A program made the translations under genes and the position numbers. The notes under the pieces were generated by a model that searched no databases, had not been told where the DNA came from, and was given only the letters and a program-made list of their open reading frames with translations. From Pseudocercospora fijiensis CIRAD86 (Eukaryota; Ascomycota; Dothideomycetes; Mycosphaerellales; Mycosphaerellaceae), in NCBI RefSeq assembly GCF_000340215.1, contig NW_006921535.1, positions 2,197,122 to 2,261,121 on the forward strand: a stretch of 64,000 nucleotides of DNA. The letters are read 5' to 3'. Each line of letters opens with the position of its first letter. Position 1 is the first letter of the stretch. This document shows positions 1 to 10,869 of this stretch, piece after piece.

Positions 1-59
1 TTTCGCATTCTCTTCGCGCTCCTAGGTTTCTTCGATCTTAAGGTTTTCTAATTCCTCGA

Positions 60-2750
60 TCAACTCCTTTAGTATAATCTTTAGTAACCTGCCTTAGCGA
101 TTCTAGTAGAGGAGATAGTATCGGAATACTATAATAGATTCGAAGGTAGTAGGCGAGTATATTCGATTAAAGCGGCCCTAGTAACGAGCGATACTAAAAG
201 ACCTCTTATAGCCTATGCCTACGCTCGGGATAGCGAGGACGTCCCGAGCGACCGACGCTATCGTTAGAAACTTAGGCTCTAACCGCTGCTACATAGCGAG
301 AATATCGTCTCCGAATTCGTCTAGAAGACCGGTAAGATCTAGAGATTATTAGCCCTCTTTCCGAGCCTACGGGTTTATACTTACTCGCGCGCCGATAGAG
401 ATCGAACTCTTCTTTATTCACTTTAGTAGTTGCTTCCTCTTCTACCTCTACTTCCTATCTACGAAATAGGTATAATGTCGGAGCCTTCTAAACCTTCTTT
501 TTCTTTGTAGGAGCTGCATTTAGACTAGTTTCTTTCCGACGCTCGTAGAACATCTTTTCTAGAATAGTCTAGTAATGCTTCGGCTACACCTCGTCCGCCT
601 TCTATTCCGGCCTCTACTAGTATGTATCCTTTTCTACCGGGTTAAGCAAGTACGCAACGCTATAGATATCCCCGAACGAGTCAAAGGTAGCACTGTAATA
701 TTTATGCAACTTAGTATAGGAGGTGTCTATAGCTTTCGTTATAGCTACTTTCTAGGGAACGCTCTTCCTAGCTAGCTTAGCTACGGTTTCCTCGAGCTCG
801 TTAAAGAGCTAGTTGTAGTACGTAAAGACAAGGTGGATCGTCGGTCCTCGGGTTCTTCTAATCGTAGTAGTAACCTTCGCGTAATGCTTACTAATATCGA
901 CGAGATACTCTGCTTAGCGCTATTCGGCGGCGGTAAGGCCGAGCTACTCAATACCCTCGGAACTCTAATAGATCTCGAGAGCGGTACGTAAAGTATATCC
1001 CCTCGTAACTATATAGAAAGTCGAATCGAACCGGGTCTTAACGTCTTAGGTAAAACGGAGTAGGCGCTAAGGAGGCCGCTTTTGCTATCGCTTATTCTAT
1101 ACGATATTCTAGGCATCGGTTTTAGGGCGCTCGATCAGGTTCTTTTAAATAGCCTCGAATCGGTTACATCTCTATAAGCTCGAGTTCGTATATATTGCTA
1201 GACGACGAAGCTAGAGAAAAAGAGTTAGAACTATACTAGGTTGCCGGCTACAGGTGCCGGCTACGGACAAAAGTTATACCTTATATAAAACGAGAGCGAG
1301 GCTCTCTGCCTTATCCCGTCTTATTGCTACAATAAGTTTCTCGACTTTCGACTTTGCTTTATCCTTATCTAGGATCTTCTATTAGTCGTCGTTTAATAGT
1401 GCAATTTTAAGCGTCTTAAAGAGGGCTCGGATCGCGATTTAAACTATATAAGCGAGGTAGGGAAACTTCTATAGGGATACAACTAGCAACGACGTCGGCT
1501 CCGATTCAATAGGGCTAGGGCTATTAATAGGCTCCTCTTTATCGTCATTATCGTACGTATTATCGTACGTATCCGGAATCGTAGCGAGCTTAACATTCGG
1601 AAGATTAAGCTAGATTGTAGACCTTGTAATCTCCTCTACGTACTCGACCCTATCGATACAATTAGTAATTTTAAAGATATATACGAGTGAATTGTACATA
1701 CAACGCCTTATACAATGTTCGATTATTACTAGCGTTGTCCGCAGTAATCGAGATCAGTTTCGTTGTTACGCTAACCCTATCTATTACCGTATAGACAAGC
1801 TTCGCTATATCCTTACTAGTATAGGAACCTAGAATTTCAGGGAATCCGATTATTAGTTCCTAGAGTTTCCAATCCGAATTAATAAAGTATAGCATAATCG
1901 AGAGGAAGGAGGCTCTTATAGTCCGGCTTAACTAGCTATCGATAGCAATAGCTACTCGGCGAGTATTACGGAGGATCTCCCGAATGTCGTTTAACGTAGC
2001 CTCTTTATTCTTTTCGAATATAATACGCTAGGTTATCGCGCCGAGAAATAGGGGAGGGTAGTTTATAAGACATAGGTATATCTTCTATATAGACTCCCTT
2101 TCGTAGAAGTCTTCCGGAAGACCGTTTGTAGCTAGCATTTCGTTTACTAGTTGCTTAAAGTCTTCGGGGGAGAAATCGGTAGCCTTCAATCCTAGAGCTT
2201 CCTTAAGCGTAGCCTATAATAATTAGCTAGATCTCTACGGTTGATTTAGGTAGCCGGAATCTATAGCCGGTAGCTATAGCCGGTAGCTATAGCCGGCATT
2301 TTAGAAGATATACCTCTTTCTAGAACGCTGTATCTATATCAACTCTCCTCTCTCCTTAAGATTCCCGATACCGTTTAGAATAGAGATAGTTCGTAGGCGA
2401 TAAGTTCCTATCCCCTAGTTTCGGGTGTTTCAAGATTGAACCGTAGAAGTTACAGACAATTACTAGTTAACCTTTAAGTCGAGAAGTCGTATAACGGTGC
2501 AATGCCCCCTCTATAAAGAACTTCTAGAATGTGTCCGTTCGCTCCTTACTCCCCTATCGTATCGAGTACTTCCGGAGTTTATACTCCTTCGAACGTAAGT
2601 ATAAAGGGAACTATATCTTATAGACCTATTGATTGAACTGCTCTATATACTCGGGTTTCTAAAGATACGCCTAGCTAGCCTTTTCGAAGATTTCCGGGTT
2701 AATACTCGATGTTCTTATATCTCCGAACAACCTTCTACTTAGACTCCGTA
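60..2750 (-). pseudogene. hAT-family transposase relic (hAT-1), RIP-degraded
   Basis: Reading the minus strand and ignoring TAG/TAA stops gives a hAT transposase in order. A BED-like N-terminal part lies near 2400-2750. The catalytic core lies near 1690-2230, with the recognisable segments AIAIDS, FPEILGSYTSKDIAKL and ITADNASNNRTLYKAL. A YYNQLFNELEE-like segment lies near 720-830. The C-terminal dimerisation segment (VARDVLAIPS, FNRIYSPTTFESI) lies near 100-290. Most stops sit where hAT proteins have Gln or Trp, as expected from CAG/CAA or TGG becoming TAG/TAA. The reading frame shifts at least once near the C-terminus. The element is dead as a gene. Terminal inverted repeats were not identified, and the C-terminal end lies close to the window edge. 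Confidence 0.85.
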
Positions 2751-3107
2751 AAGGTGAGGACTAAATAGTAGTACCCTATAATGAATTCCTACTACTAGGA
2801 TTCGGAGAGGATGAATCTAGCCCTAATCGTAGTCTAGGACTCGATAGGCTCGAAGGTAAGTATACGACCTCCTCTCGACGTTGTCGCAATCTCGCTCGTA
2901 TACTAAACTGTTTCGACTGTCGTCTCGTTATTACCCTTCCTAGTATAGCGCCTAGTGTATATACAATGTCGGTCGGCATATTTTAAGGTTTCGTACGGTA
3001 AGGTAAGGACTTAGGAGTAGTAGATGTATACTAGTAGCTGTAGAGAAACACCCTTTCTTTTATAGCATCGTATCGTTAGGAACAGCTAGGTAGTAAATAG
3101 CTAGCCA

Positions 3108-3220
3108 CCTTTTTTTTTTTGTTTCCTAGCTACCTAACTACTAGATTTTTTTTCCTAGCTACCCTAGCTAGCCTAACCACTAGAATTTCTTTCCTAGCCA
3201 CCCTAACTACCTGAATTTTG
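3108..3220. repeat. Imperfect tandem repeat with poly-T tract
   Basis: A run of ten T is followed by about three imperfect units of 35-40 bp. Each unit combines a T-rich stretch with CCTAGCTACC(CTA)ACTA. It lies between the hAT-1 relic and the next relic reading frame. A 64-codon open frame (3130-3324, minus) overlaps it and is probably only the end of the neighbouring degraded frame. Confidence 0.5.
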
Positions 3221-3344
3221 CCTTCTATACGGCGGCTCTCTCCCACTAACGGAACCGAGCTACTGTACCTAACGAATCTAAGCTCGTTTTCAGTCTCAAT
3301 CCATCCTCTTTCGGTATAAGACACTCGATAAGCAAATGCTTAGG

Positions 3345-4560
3345 CCGAGTCTAACTACGAAACCTAAGACTAACTAACAGCTCTATTAACCAATCCTAAT
3401 CCTCGAACTCCTTCCGCTTCTTAGTAAAGACCTTAAAGAGCGCTCGAGCTTCTTCGGGTACCTACGGAGTAGTCGAGATAAAGCCGTATCGCTGAAATAG
3501 GTAATCCTTCGGAGGCTTATATAGAGATTCAGAGAATTCCAACGCTAACCTATCCTACTAGCAGCTTAGATTCCGGATACAAGCCCTCTCTGCCTTAGTA
3601 AAGATTTTATATAGCAGTAGCACTCTGCCTTCGAGAAACGCTTTCTGTTTAACTATTAGTATCTGCCGGCTACGAACGCCGGCTACATATACCGAGTATA
3701 GAATAATTACCTGTACCCCTTCCTCCTATAGTAACACTTCTGCCGTCCCTAGATACCTAGCCCCGATCGCATTAATCGCAAGCTACTTTGCCTTTATAGA
3801 CGCAAAGGCTTCGCTCTAATACTAATAAAGAAACTTCTACTCTATATCGAGGATATAAAGACGACTAGTCTCGATTCCAATCCTTACTAGCTTTTCGTAG
3901 TAGCTTTAACTATGATTTTCTAGATTGATAGGACTTATGCCTTAGCCCTTTACTAGTATCTCGTCTCTTTAACTGTGCTCGATCTATTCCTAGCGCTTAT
4001 CGTCTATAGCGTTAGGCCTTAAGACTATACCTGTTACTAGATCGACGTATAGTATCTCCTCGCTTTTTTCAGTTCCTTTATTCGCAGCATTAAGCTCTGT
4101 CGCGGCATCCTAAACTCTAGTATTGTTGTTCTCGGCTATCTGAACATCTCCGTTACTATCGGTCGTATCGATAGAGGTAGCGACTATAGGTCTAAATACT
4201 ATTAGTTAACGTGTCAAAGAAAAATATGCCGGCTATAGCTGCCGGCTACGGCTACCGGCTATAGCTGCTAGCTACGGCCGCTAGCTAGATTGACTTACGC
4301 TACTAAAACTTCACGCTCGAAAACTAGCCGCAATTCTTTCCTCCTCTTAGCCTTCTCTTAGGTTGTCTTCTTATTCCAACCTTCACTTTTTTCTATAGGC
4401 GCTAGCTATCGATAGAATGCCTTATTCCGCGCCTTTCTTCTCTTATCCTTAGCTCTTTTATCCTTATCTATCTTGTCCTTTCTCTCGCGGTCTCGTACGG
4501 AATTCTTCTTCGTAGAGTACTCCTCTTTAGTCTTACGCTTTTTAGTTAGACGCTTAGGCA
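3345..4560 (-). pseudogene. Unidentified RIP-degraded reading frame
   Basis: One minus-strand frame reads through about 400 codons interrupted almost only by TAG/TAA at probable Gln positions. The N-terminal 70 residues are very Lys/Arg-rich (KRLTKKRKTKEEYSTKK, DKIDKDKRAKDKRRKARNK), like a nuclear basic region. The rest looks like a soluble protein, with segments such as ILYVDLVTGIVLRPNAIDD and EEARALFKVFTKKRKEFE. I do not recognise the family. The neighbourhood and RIP suggest a transposon-borne protein. GCCGGCTA dyads lie inside it near 3665 and 4228. Confidence 0.45.
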
Positions 4561-4734
4561 AAACAAACTCGCGGTCTTTAGTTCTATCTTCTGTTTAGCG
4601 CGCGGCGCGCTTCTCTCTTGCTATTGTAAGGGAAAGGGGCGGGGGCGCAGCATATAGTAGTTGTTATCGGTATAGGTATAGAGGAAGAAGTTAAAAGTGT
4701 AAGAATATCGCGAAGCCCTAATTGTTGCCGCCTA

Positions 4735-5060
4735 CGTAACGTTATATAGGTAAGCTTTCGCAACTACGGCAACTACGCCCCGGCAATAGCAACTACGCCC
4801 TAGCAACGGCAACTACGCCCTAGCAACGGCAACCACGCCCTAGCAACGGTAATAAAGCGTAGTAAATACAACCTAGTAACTATTATAGCCGGCAATCGTA
4901 GCCGGCAGTCGAATAAGAGTGTCCTTATAGCAAAACCACGCCCTAGCAACGGCAACCACGCCCTAGCAACGGCAACTACGCCTAGTAAATGTAACAGAGT
5001 TACTATTATAGCCGGCAATCGTAGCCGGCAGTCGAATAAGAGTGTCCTTATAGTAAAACC
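4735..5060. repeat. Tandem repeats (18-bp units inside a 123-bp duplication)
   Basis: Units of about 18 bp (CCCTAGCAACGGCAACTACG-like) repeat at roughly 4780-4850 and 4932-4985. A longer unit containing a TAGCCGGC dyad and the segment GAATAAGAGTGTCCTTATAG occurs twice, near 4860-4938 and 4984-5060, with a period of 123 bp. It retains more CA dinucleotides than its surroundings. The minus-strand open frame at 4800-5018 is a by-product of the repeat. Confidence 0.7.
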
Positions 5061-5142
5061 AATACAGTCTCTAGTTCAAACTAGGAATCTATATAGTTCG
5101 AAAAAACTAAACCGGAACTAGGGAGCTGGTTCGCCGCTAAGA

Positions 5143-5183
5143 AACCAAACCATATACGTTTGGTGGTTCGGAAACCGAACCAC
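5143..5183. other. Paired perfect hairpins at a transposon boundary
   Basis: ACCAAAC at 5144-5150 is complementary to GTTTGGT at 5158-5164. Immediately after, GTGGTTCGG (5163-5171) and CCGAACCAC (5175-5183) form a 9-bp stem with a 3-nt AAA loop. The site sits between the tandem-repeat region and the truncated reverse transcriptase end of the next relic, so it may be the edge of an element. Confidence 0.6.
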
Positions 5184-5189
5184 TGCGGG

Positions 5190-8100
5190 GTCTAGAGGTA
5201 ATCGCGGCGATTTTCTTATCGCTCGTCGCGAGACCTAGCCTACTAACGTGTTAGCCTAGTAATATCGCCGACGGGAAACCGAGAAACGTCTTCTTTGGAC
5301 TAATACTAATAGAGATAGCGTCTAGCAGGCGAAAAACCTCCTCTAAATAGCGTAGGTACTCCTCTAGCGTCCGCGAGAATACTATAATATTATCGATATA
5401 TACTCGAGCGAAACCCCGATAGTCGCGTAGGATGCGATCTAGCTTCTACTAAACGAACTATACGCTATTCGAGTAGCCTATAATAGCTACGTTAAACTGC
5501 TCCTATCTATAGTAGGTGTTAATCGCTAGTTTATAGCGATCTTCCTTACGTACTCCCTATTAGTAGAAGAATGTTAGGCAGTCTATAGTACTAATATAGT
5601 TGCATCCTACTAGGAGGCTAAATAGGTCGGCCTAGAGCGGAATCTAGTAACTGTCTAGTATAGATATACGGTTTAGAGCGCGAATGTCTACTACTGCTCT
5701 AGGTTTGTTAACGTTGCCGCCCTTCCCGTCGGGTACGCGCTTCTAAACTATAAAGACGGGGAATCTAAAGGGCGTCGGTTTAGTCGTAAACTCTATCTTA
5801 CCCTAGTTATAGAGATCTTCGTATATCTTGTCGACTACTTCCCGATCTCGCTTTCCTAAATTAATTACCTTTAGCGGGGGAAGCTTATTAAGGTAGTCTA
5901 GGGTCGTAGGAATCGGTATATATTTAGACTCGGGGATGTTAATAATCGTACGTCGATCCGTAAAGAGCTTAGGGTATTTCTTAACTACTACGGCAATCGC
6001 GTCCGCCTAATCGGGCGCACCGTAGATAGTTATACCTAACTCGTGCTTCTACTCGAGCTTAGCTATTGTTATTAGCGCGTTTGGATTTAACGCGGCTAGC
6101 CTATAATCCTCGGCGTTAACGTAAAAAGCGCCTTCGAAGGTAGAATCTAGTAGCGTACTAATTCGCTAGCCGGCCTTTAGAAGTGCTTCGGAGGTAGAAT
6201 TATTACGGACTTGCGCGTACGAGAAGGACGAGTCTACTAACTAGTTATATACCGATACTAACGGCAGCGATCTAGTAGACAATCCCTAGGCAGATCTATA
6301 CGGTTATAGCACTAATCCTGCTTCTAGCAAGAAGTCGCATTATCGTAGTAGATCGCCGGCAAAATTAACTAAGACTATAGTTACCGAACGCAGTAGGAGT
6401 AGGACATCGTTTACTACGCGGATAGGGCGATTTAAGACTAGTTTACCCTTTTTCCGCTTTACGCTAACCTTAAAGGTAGCGTTGCCCTAATTAGCTACTA
6501 TAACCTTCCTCGCTAGCACGTCAATCTTTATGCCTTTAATAGCGACCGCGTCTATTCCCTATAGGACCTTAGCCTTTAGACTCGGGACTAGGTAAACCTC
6601 GCGGACTATATAAGCGAGCGCTACTATGCCGTCCGTACGCTACGATAGTATATAAAAATCTAACTAAATATACTCGGATATAGCCTAAGCTCCTACAATA
6701 CCCCTAATTTTAAGCGGCTTACGAAGATAGAGAATCTAGATATCGGGGCGCTACTAAAGCACGAATGCTTTATCGGCGAGAGTTATAATACAGCCGGTAT
6801 CTAAACAAATCTACTCTATAGCGCTCTAGGGCGAAAATCGGTAGAGAAACGTTATATACTAAAAGTTACGAAAGGCGTAGCCGCGCTATACTAACGGTAG
6901 CGCTATAGATCGGTAAACTATAGGGTTGTCTAGCAATCTTTACTATATAGGCGGCGGCGGCGCTAATTTCTTCGAGTAGCCGGTACGAACGTAATAGTAT
7001 AAGAGATTTCTTAATACGAATTCGTAACTATATATCTTATAGGCGTAGGCGGACGAAAGATATAGACAAATACTAGAGGGGACCTTAATTTCTTAAGGGA
7101 CTTCCGCCGCGAGCGAGAGAGGAGTGCCGATACCGCTAAAGTAGGTACTATACTCGGACTAATACGGGTCCGAATAATATATATCTTCGCCTAGGTCGCC
7201 GAAGTAACCTTACTTAACGGGTTAGGAGTCGTCCGCGTCCTACGACCGGTCTTGTAACTATTCTAGGTTAGCGTCCTCGGCCCTATAATAGGCCCGTTTA
7301 GAAGGAATCTACTCCGGGGCTTCCTCGCTACCGAAGTGCGCTTATTAACGATTATTCTAGCGCGGCTTCGTATTAGCGGCCCTATCGAGGCGCTTTAGAT
7401 CCCTCTAAGGGAAGAACTTCTTCTATAGCTCGCTTCCGCTTACGTTAGGTTACTAATTGTTCTAATAGTAGTTATTAGGACGATTCTACTATTTGTTAGT
7501 ATTAAAATAGGCGCGATACTCGCCTAACGATCTAGTTCGGCTAGGATTATCCTTCTAATTCCGAGTACCGTTAGCTCTCCTTAGTAGATTATCGCGACCG
7601 ACTCCCTAATAGTTAGGCTAGCGACGATTCTTACTTCCGGTAGCTATCTGCTCCTATATATAGAACTTCTTCTCGTAGGCTATAACGAATTCGTCCGTCG
7701 TCGTATCCTTGTCTAGTTCGAATAGAGCCTCCTAGAAACGCGGCTCTAAACGGCGATAGGCCTATAGGATCTATAGTTCTTTACTAAAGCTAGCGTCGCC
7801 TACTAACCTTATCGTTATAACGATATAGTCTGTAATCGACTTCCCTACTCTAACGTCCTTCTACCTATATAACTGCTAGTTAAGTAGCTTTATCGCCTTT
7901 ACCGCCGAAATCTTCTAGTACTTACTAAGCTTCTCTTACTAACGCTTAATGCCGTATCCCTTACGAAGATAGCGGCGATCTTAACTAGAAATCTGCGCCT
8001 AGTACTAGGTCTATACAATTCCGCGGAAACAAAGGGAAATATTAAGGCGAACCTCCTCTAATCCTACGATATATATATAGTCCTTAGCCGCCGAGATAAA

Positions 8101-10850
8101 GGCGTATACCGATCGGTAGGTTATTTTATTGCCTACTAAGGCGTAATCGCCGTCGCTATATTCTATTATACTTAGCGTCGGGTCGAAGAATCCTAGATAG
8201 GCTAGATCGAACCTAGGACGGTACCGATAGTCGGCTAGTTCTTTAGAGTCTAATTTAAACGAGGAACGATCTCTATAATAGCGATAATAGCGAGCCCGGC
8301 GATACGCGCCGTGTTTTCCGCTATAGTAGCTATTATCGTCGCTCGACGAGCTATTAGATAGCGAAGGGGAACCGCGAGCGCGATACTTTCCCTTCCGGTT
8401 CTTACGCTAATAACCGGGATTTAGCTCGCTATACTCCGTATAGCTATCGTATCGGTTAGCGTCGTACGAGCTACTATTTTACGTATAAGGGCCTAGGGTA
8501 TAAGCTTACTAGTAAGCTTATTAGTAATAGCGAGGATTATCTAGACGAAATTAGTACGACTAGCTTATATTCCCTCTAGTATAGGTAGCGTAGCCCCGGG
8601 GCGGCGCTTATTAATAGTAGCGAGGGTTATCGGGAGCGAATTATTGTATCTAGCTAGGAGCAGCCTAGCCCTAGGCGTACGTTTGCTAGTAATATAGCAG
8701 ATCGGGAGCGAATTAGCCCGTCTAGGTAGCGTTTCTATTACGTTTAGGCTCCCGAGTAGCCTAGCCCTAGGTATACGGTTGCTAGTAACTACGTAGATCG
8801 GGAATAAATTAGCCCGCCTAGCTAGCATTTCCGTTGCGTTTAGGCTTATAAGCGGCCTAGCCCTAGGCGTACGTTTACTAGTAATTATATAGATTATTAG
8901 GAGCAAATTTGCCTATCTAGCTAGCATTCCTATCGCGTCCCGGTTACTAGTAGTAGCGAGGATCTCCGCTAGTATTCCCTCCGCTATATATAGCGTAATT
9001 ATAGCCTTAATTACCGTCTAGACCTAACCGCGGGCCGTAGCTAGCTAGTTAGCCGTCGGGCGAGTCGTTTAGATCCTATAGCGAGTCGCGGCGGCTGCTC
9101 TCGGAAACCAAACCGGCTCTCTTAAGTCGCGACCTCTAACGCCGGCTAAGATAGTCCTCGACTTGCTCTCGGAACTCGTAGCTATAGTAGCCGTCGCGGT
9201 CCTCCTACCCTAGATTGTCCTAGCTAGCGTAGGAACAATCGCTACCTACGATACGCGAACGATCGTCGCGACTATTATCGTAGTCTTCGGGGCCCGCCTA
9301 GGAACCGGTCTAATCCGGTTAAGGAGAAAGGCATTGTTCTATAAGAAATTAGGCGAGGCGATTATCTAAGATAATGCCTCGACGTAGTACTAACTCCTAT
9401 AAGGTATATAGGTGCTACTAGTCTAGTTGTTTACAAATCTCGCTACGATCTAGCTCTATCGTAGACCCTATAGATAGCGGACGCTAGTGCCGGCTACGAG
9501 GCTCGCTATTACCTAGATTTCCCTTCGTTAGCCCGCGGCCTCGCGGCGCGTCTTTATAATTGCGGTCTATTAGGCCTCGTCTGTTATCTAGTAGAGGGTA
9601 CGGCGAGGATTCCTACGGCGAGGATTTATCGCTAGAGATCCTTATTAGTAACGGTCTACGTAGAAACATAGAGAGCAATATACTATCTATATAATTATTA
9701 GGACGTCGCGCGCGCGGTTATTCCGAATAGGTAGTAGCTCTAGGCGGTTAATACCTACTTAGAGAAGATAGTAGCAACGACGCCGCCTACTAAGTAATCG
9801 GCGAAAACTCTAGTGCCTACGAAGAAGGCGAGCGATAAGTAGCCGGATTAGGCTACGGGCGTCGCTCTCCTACTCGTGCTTGTTTAATATCTACGGGCGA
9901 GTATACCTTAGGGAAAAACTGCTTATAATAGTGCGAATCGCGAGTGTTCGGAAAAGCTGCTTTTAGCTCCTTAACTAATCGTATTAAGGTACCTTTATCG
10001 ACTACCTACTAGCTAGGGAAGTCGATCCCGTCGAGGGTGTATAGGTATAGCTCGTCGATCTTAGCCTAAGACGGTAGTAGATTTCCTAGTCGTAGGTAGT
10101 ATTATAGGACGTAAGAGGCAAGCAGGTCTATACGGCCGTACTTTGCTCTAAGTTAGACTACAAAATTCTCGCTATACTAGACGTAGTAGCCGATAAAAGT
10201 ACAAATACGTAGGATATAAGACTTAGTATCTAGTAATCTAAGATTACGGTACTAGGGTAGCGGTCGGACCGCTAGTTTAATAGATTTGTGCTTCTATCCG
10301 AGTTAGAAGCGAAACGAAGCGTAGGATTAACGTAAAGCGTTATATAGTAGAGTATCGTTATAAAGGCTATCCGGATTAGCAGTAAAAGGTAGTTTATTAA
10401 CTAGTTAGAGCTAATCCTTCTATTGTTCCTCGAAAGGTGCCTTCCTAGGGATGCGGGGAAATAGCTACCGGCCGCTAAAGCGCGGCTACCTACCGAATCC
10501 GCGGTTAGGCGATTCGGGTATATAGTATATTAGTATCGGCGAGGTACTATAGTAGGTAGCCGCCGACTAGTATAGAATAGTATAAATCGAGTAAATATCG
10601 GTCGTAACGTAGCGAGTCGAATCGTCGCGGTCGGCGCTAGATTAGGGGGATCCTTAGCTAATCGTCTCGGTTCTCGTCGTAATTAGGACTAATAGCTCGG
10701 TTCTAGTAGAGGAGTTAATTAGTATAGAAGCTAGTTAGGTCGTAATCTTAGCGAAGCTACCAAGTTGTTAGGATACGCTCTATAGAGCGGAGACGGACAC
10801 GATTCTAGTATACAAAGATAATTAATTCTTAGTTAGTTACTTGCCTAGGA
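5190..10850 (-). pseudogene. Ty3-type gag-pol relic A (gag, protease, reverse transcriptase), truncated
   Basis: Read on the minus strand, a very long gag-like region (about 10850-7000) contains a basic, Asn/Gln-rich stretch near 7360-7660. An aspartic-protease-like segment (LIGIDAVAIKGIKIDVLARK) follows near 6480-6600. Reverse transcriptase follows near 5900-5200, with GKIEFTTKPTPF, RAVVDIRALNRI and the active site YIDNIIVFS. The YIDD motif has its second Asp changed to Asn, a G-to-A change. RNase H and integrase were not found, so the element is truncated near 5190. Stops are mostly TAG. LTRs could not be assigned. Confidence 0.75.
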
Positions 10851-10869
10851 AACTATATATATTAATCGT

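Larger units (their letters stand above)
1242..5030. repeat. Dispersed short dyads: GCCGGCTA-N5-GCCGGCTA
   Basis: An 8-mer GCCGGCTA, or its complement TAGCCGGC, occurs in pairs separated by exactly 5 nt at 1243-1263, 3665-3685, 4228-4248, 4886-4906 and 5009-5029. A longer cluster with slightly different spacing lies at 2251-2298, and extra half-copies at 4250-4286. Single 8-mers occur near 9491 and 11333, but paired copies were seen only in this first 5 kb. The 8-mer has no CpA or TpG, so RIP would not touch it. At 1242 and 3665 the dyad reads through a transposon frame as a VAG-x-x-SRQ-like peptide, which suggests small insertions into older coding sequence. Confidence 0.6.

Noticed and set aside
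4800..5018. 72-codon minus-strand frame in the tandem array
   Set aside because: Its internal repetition exactly follows the DNA repeat. No evidence of a protein.
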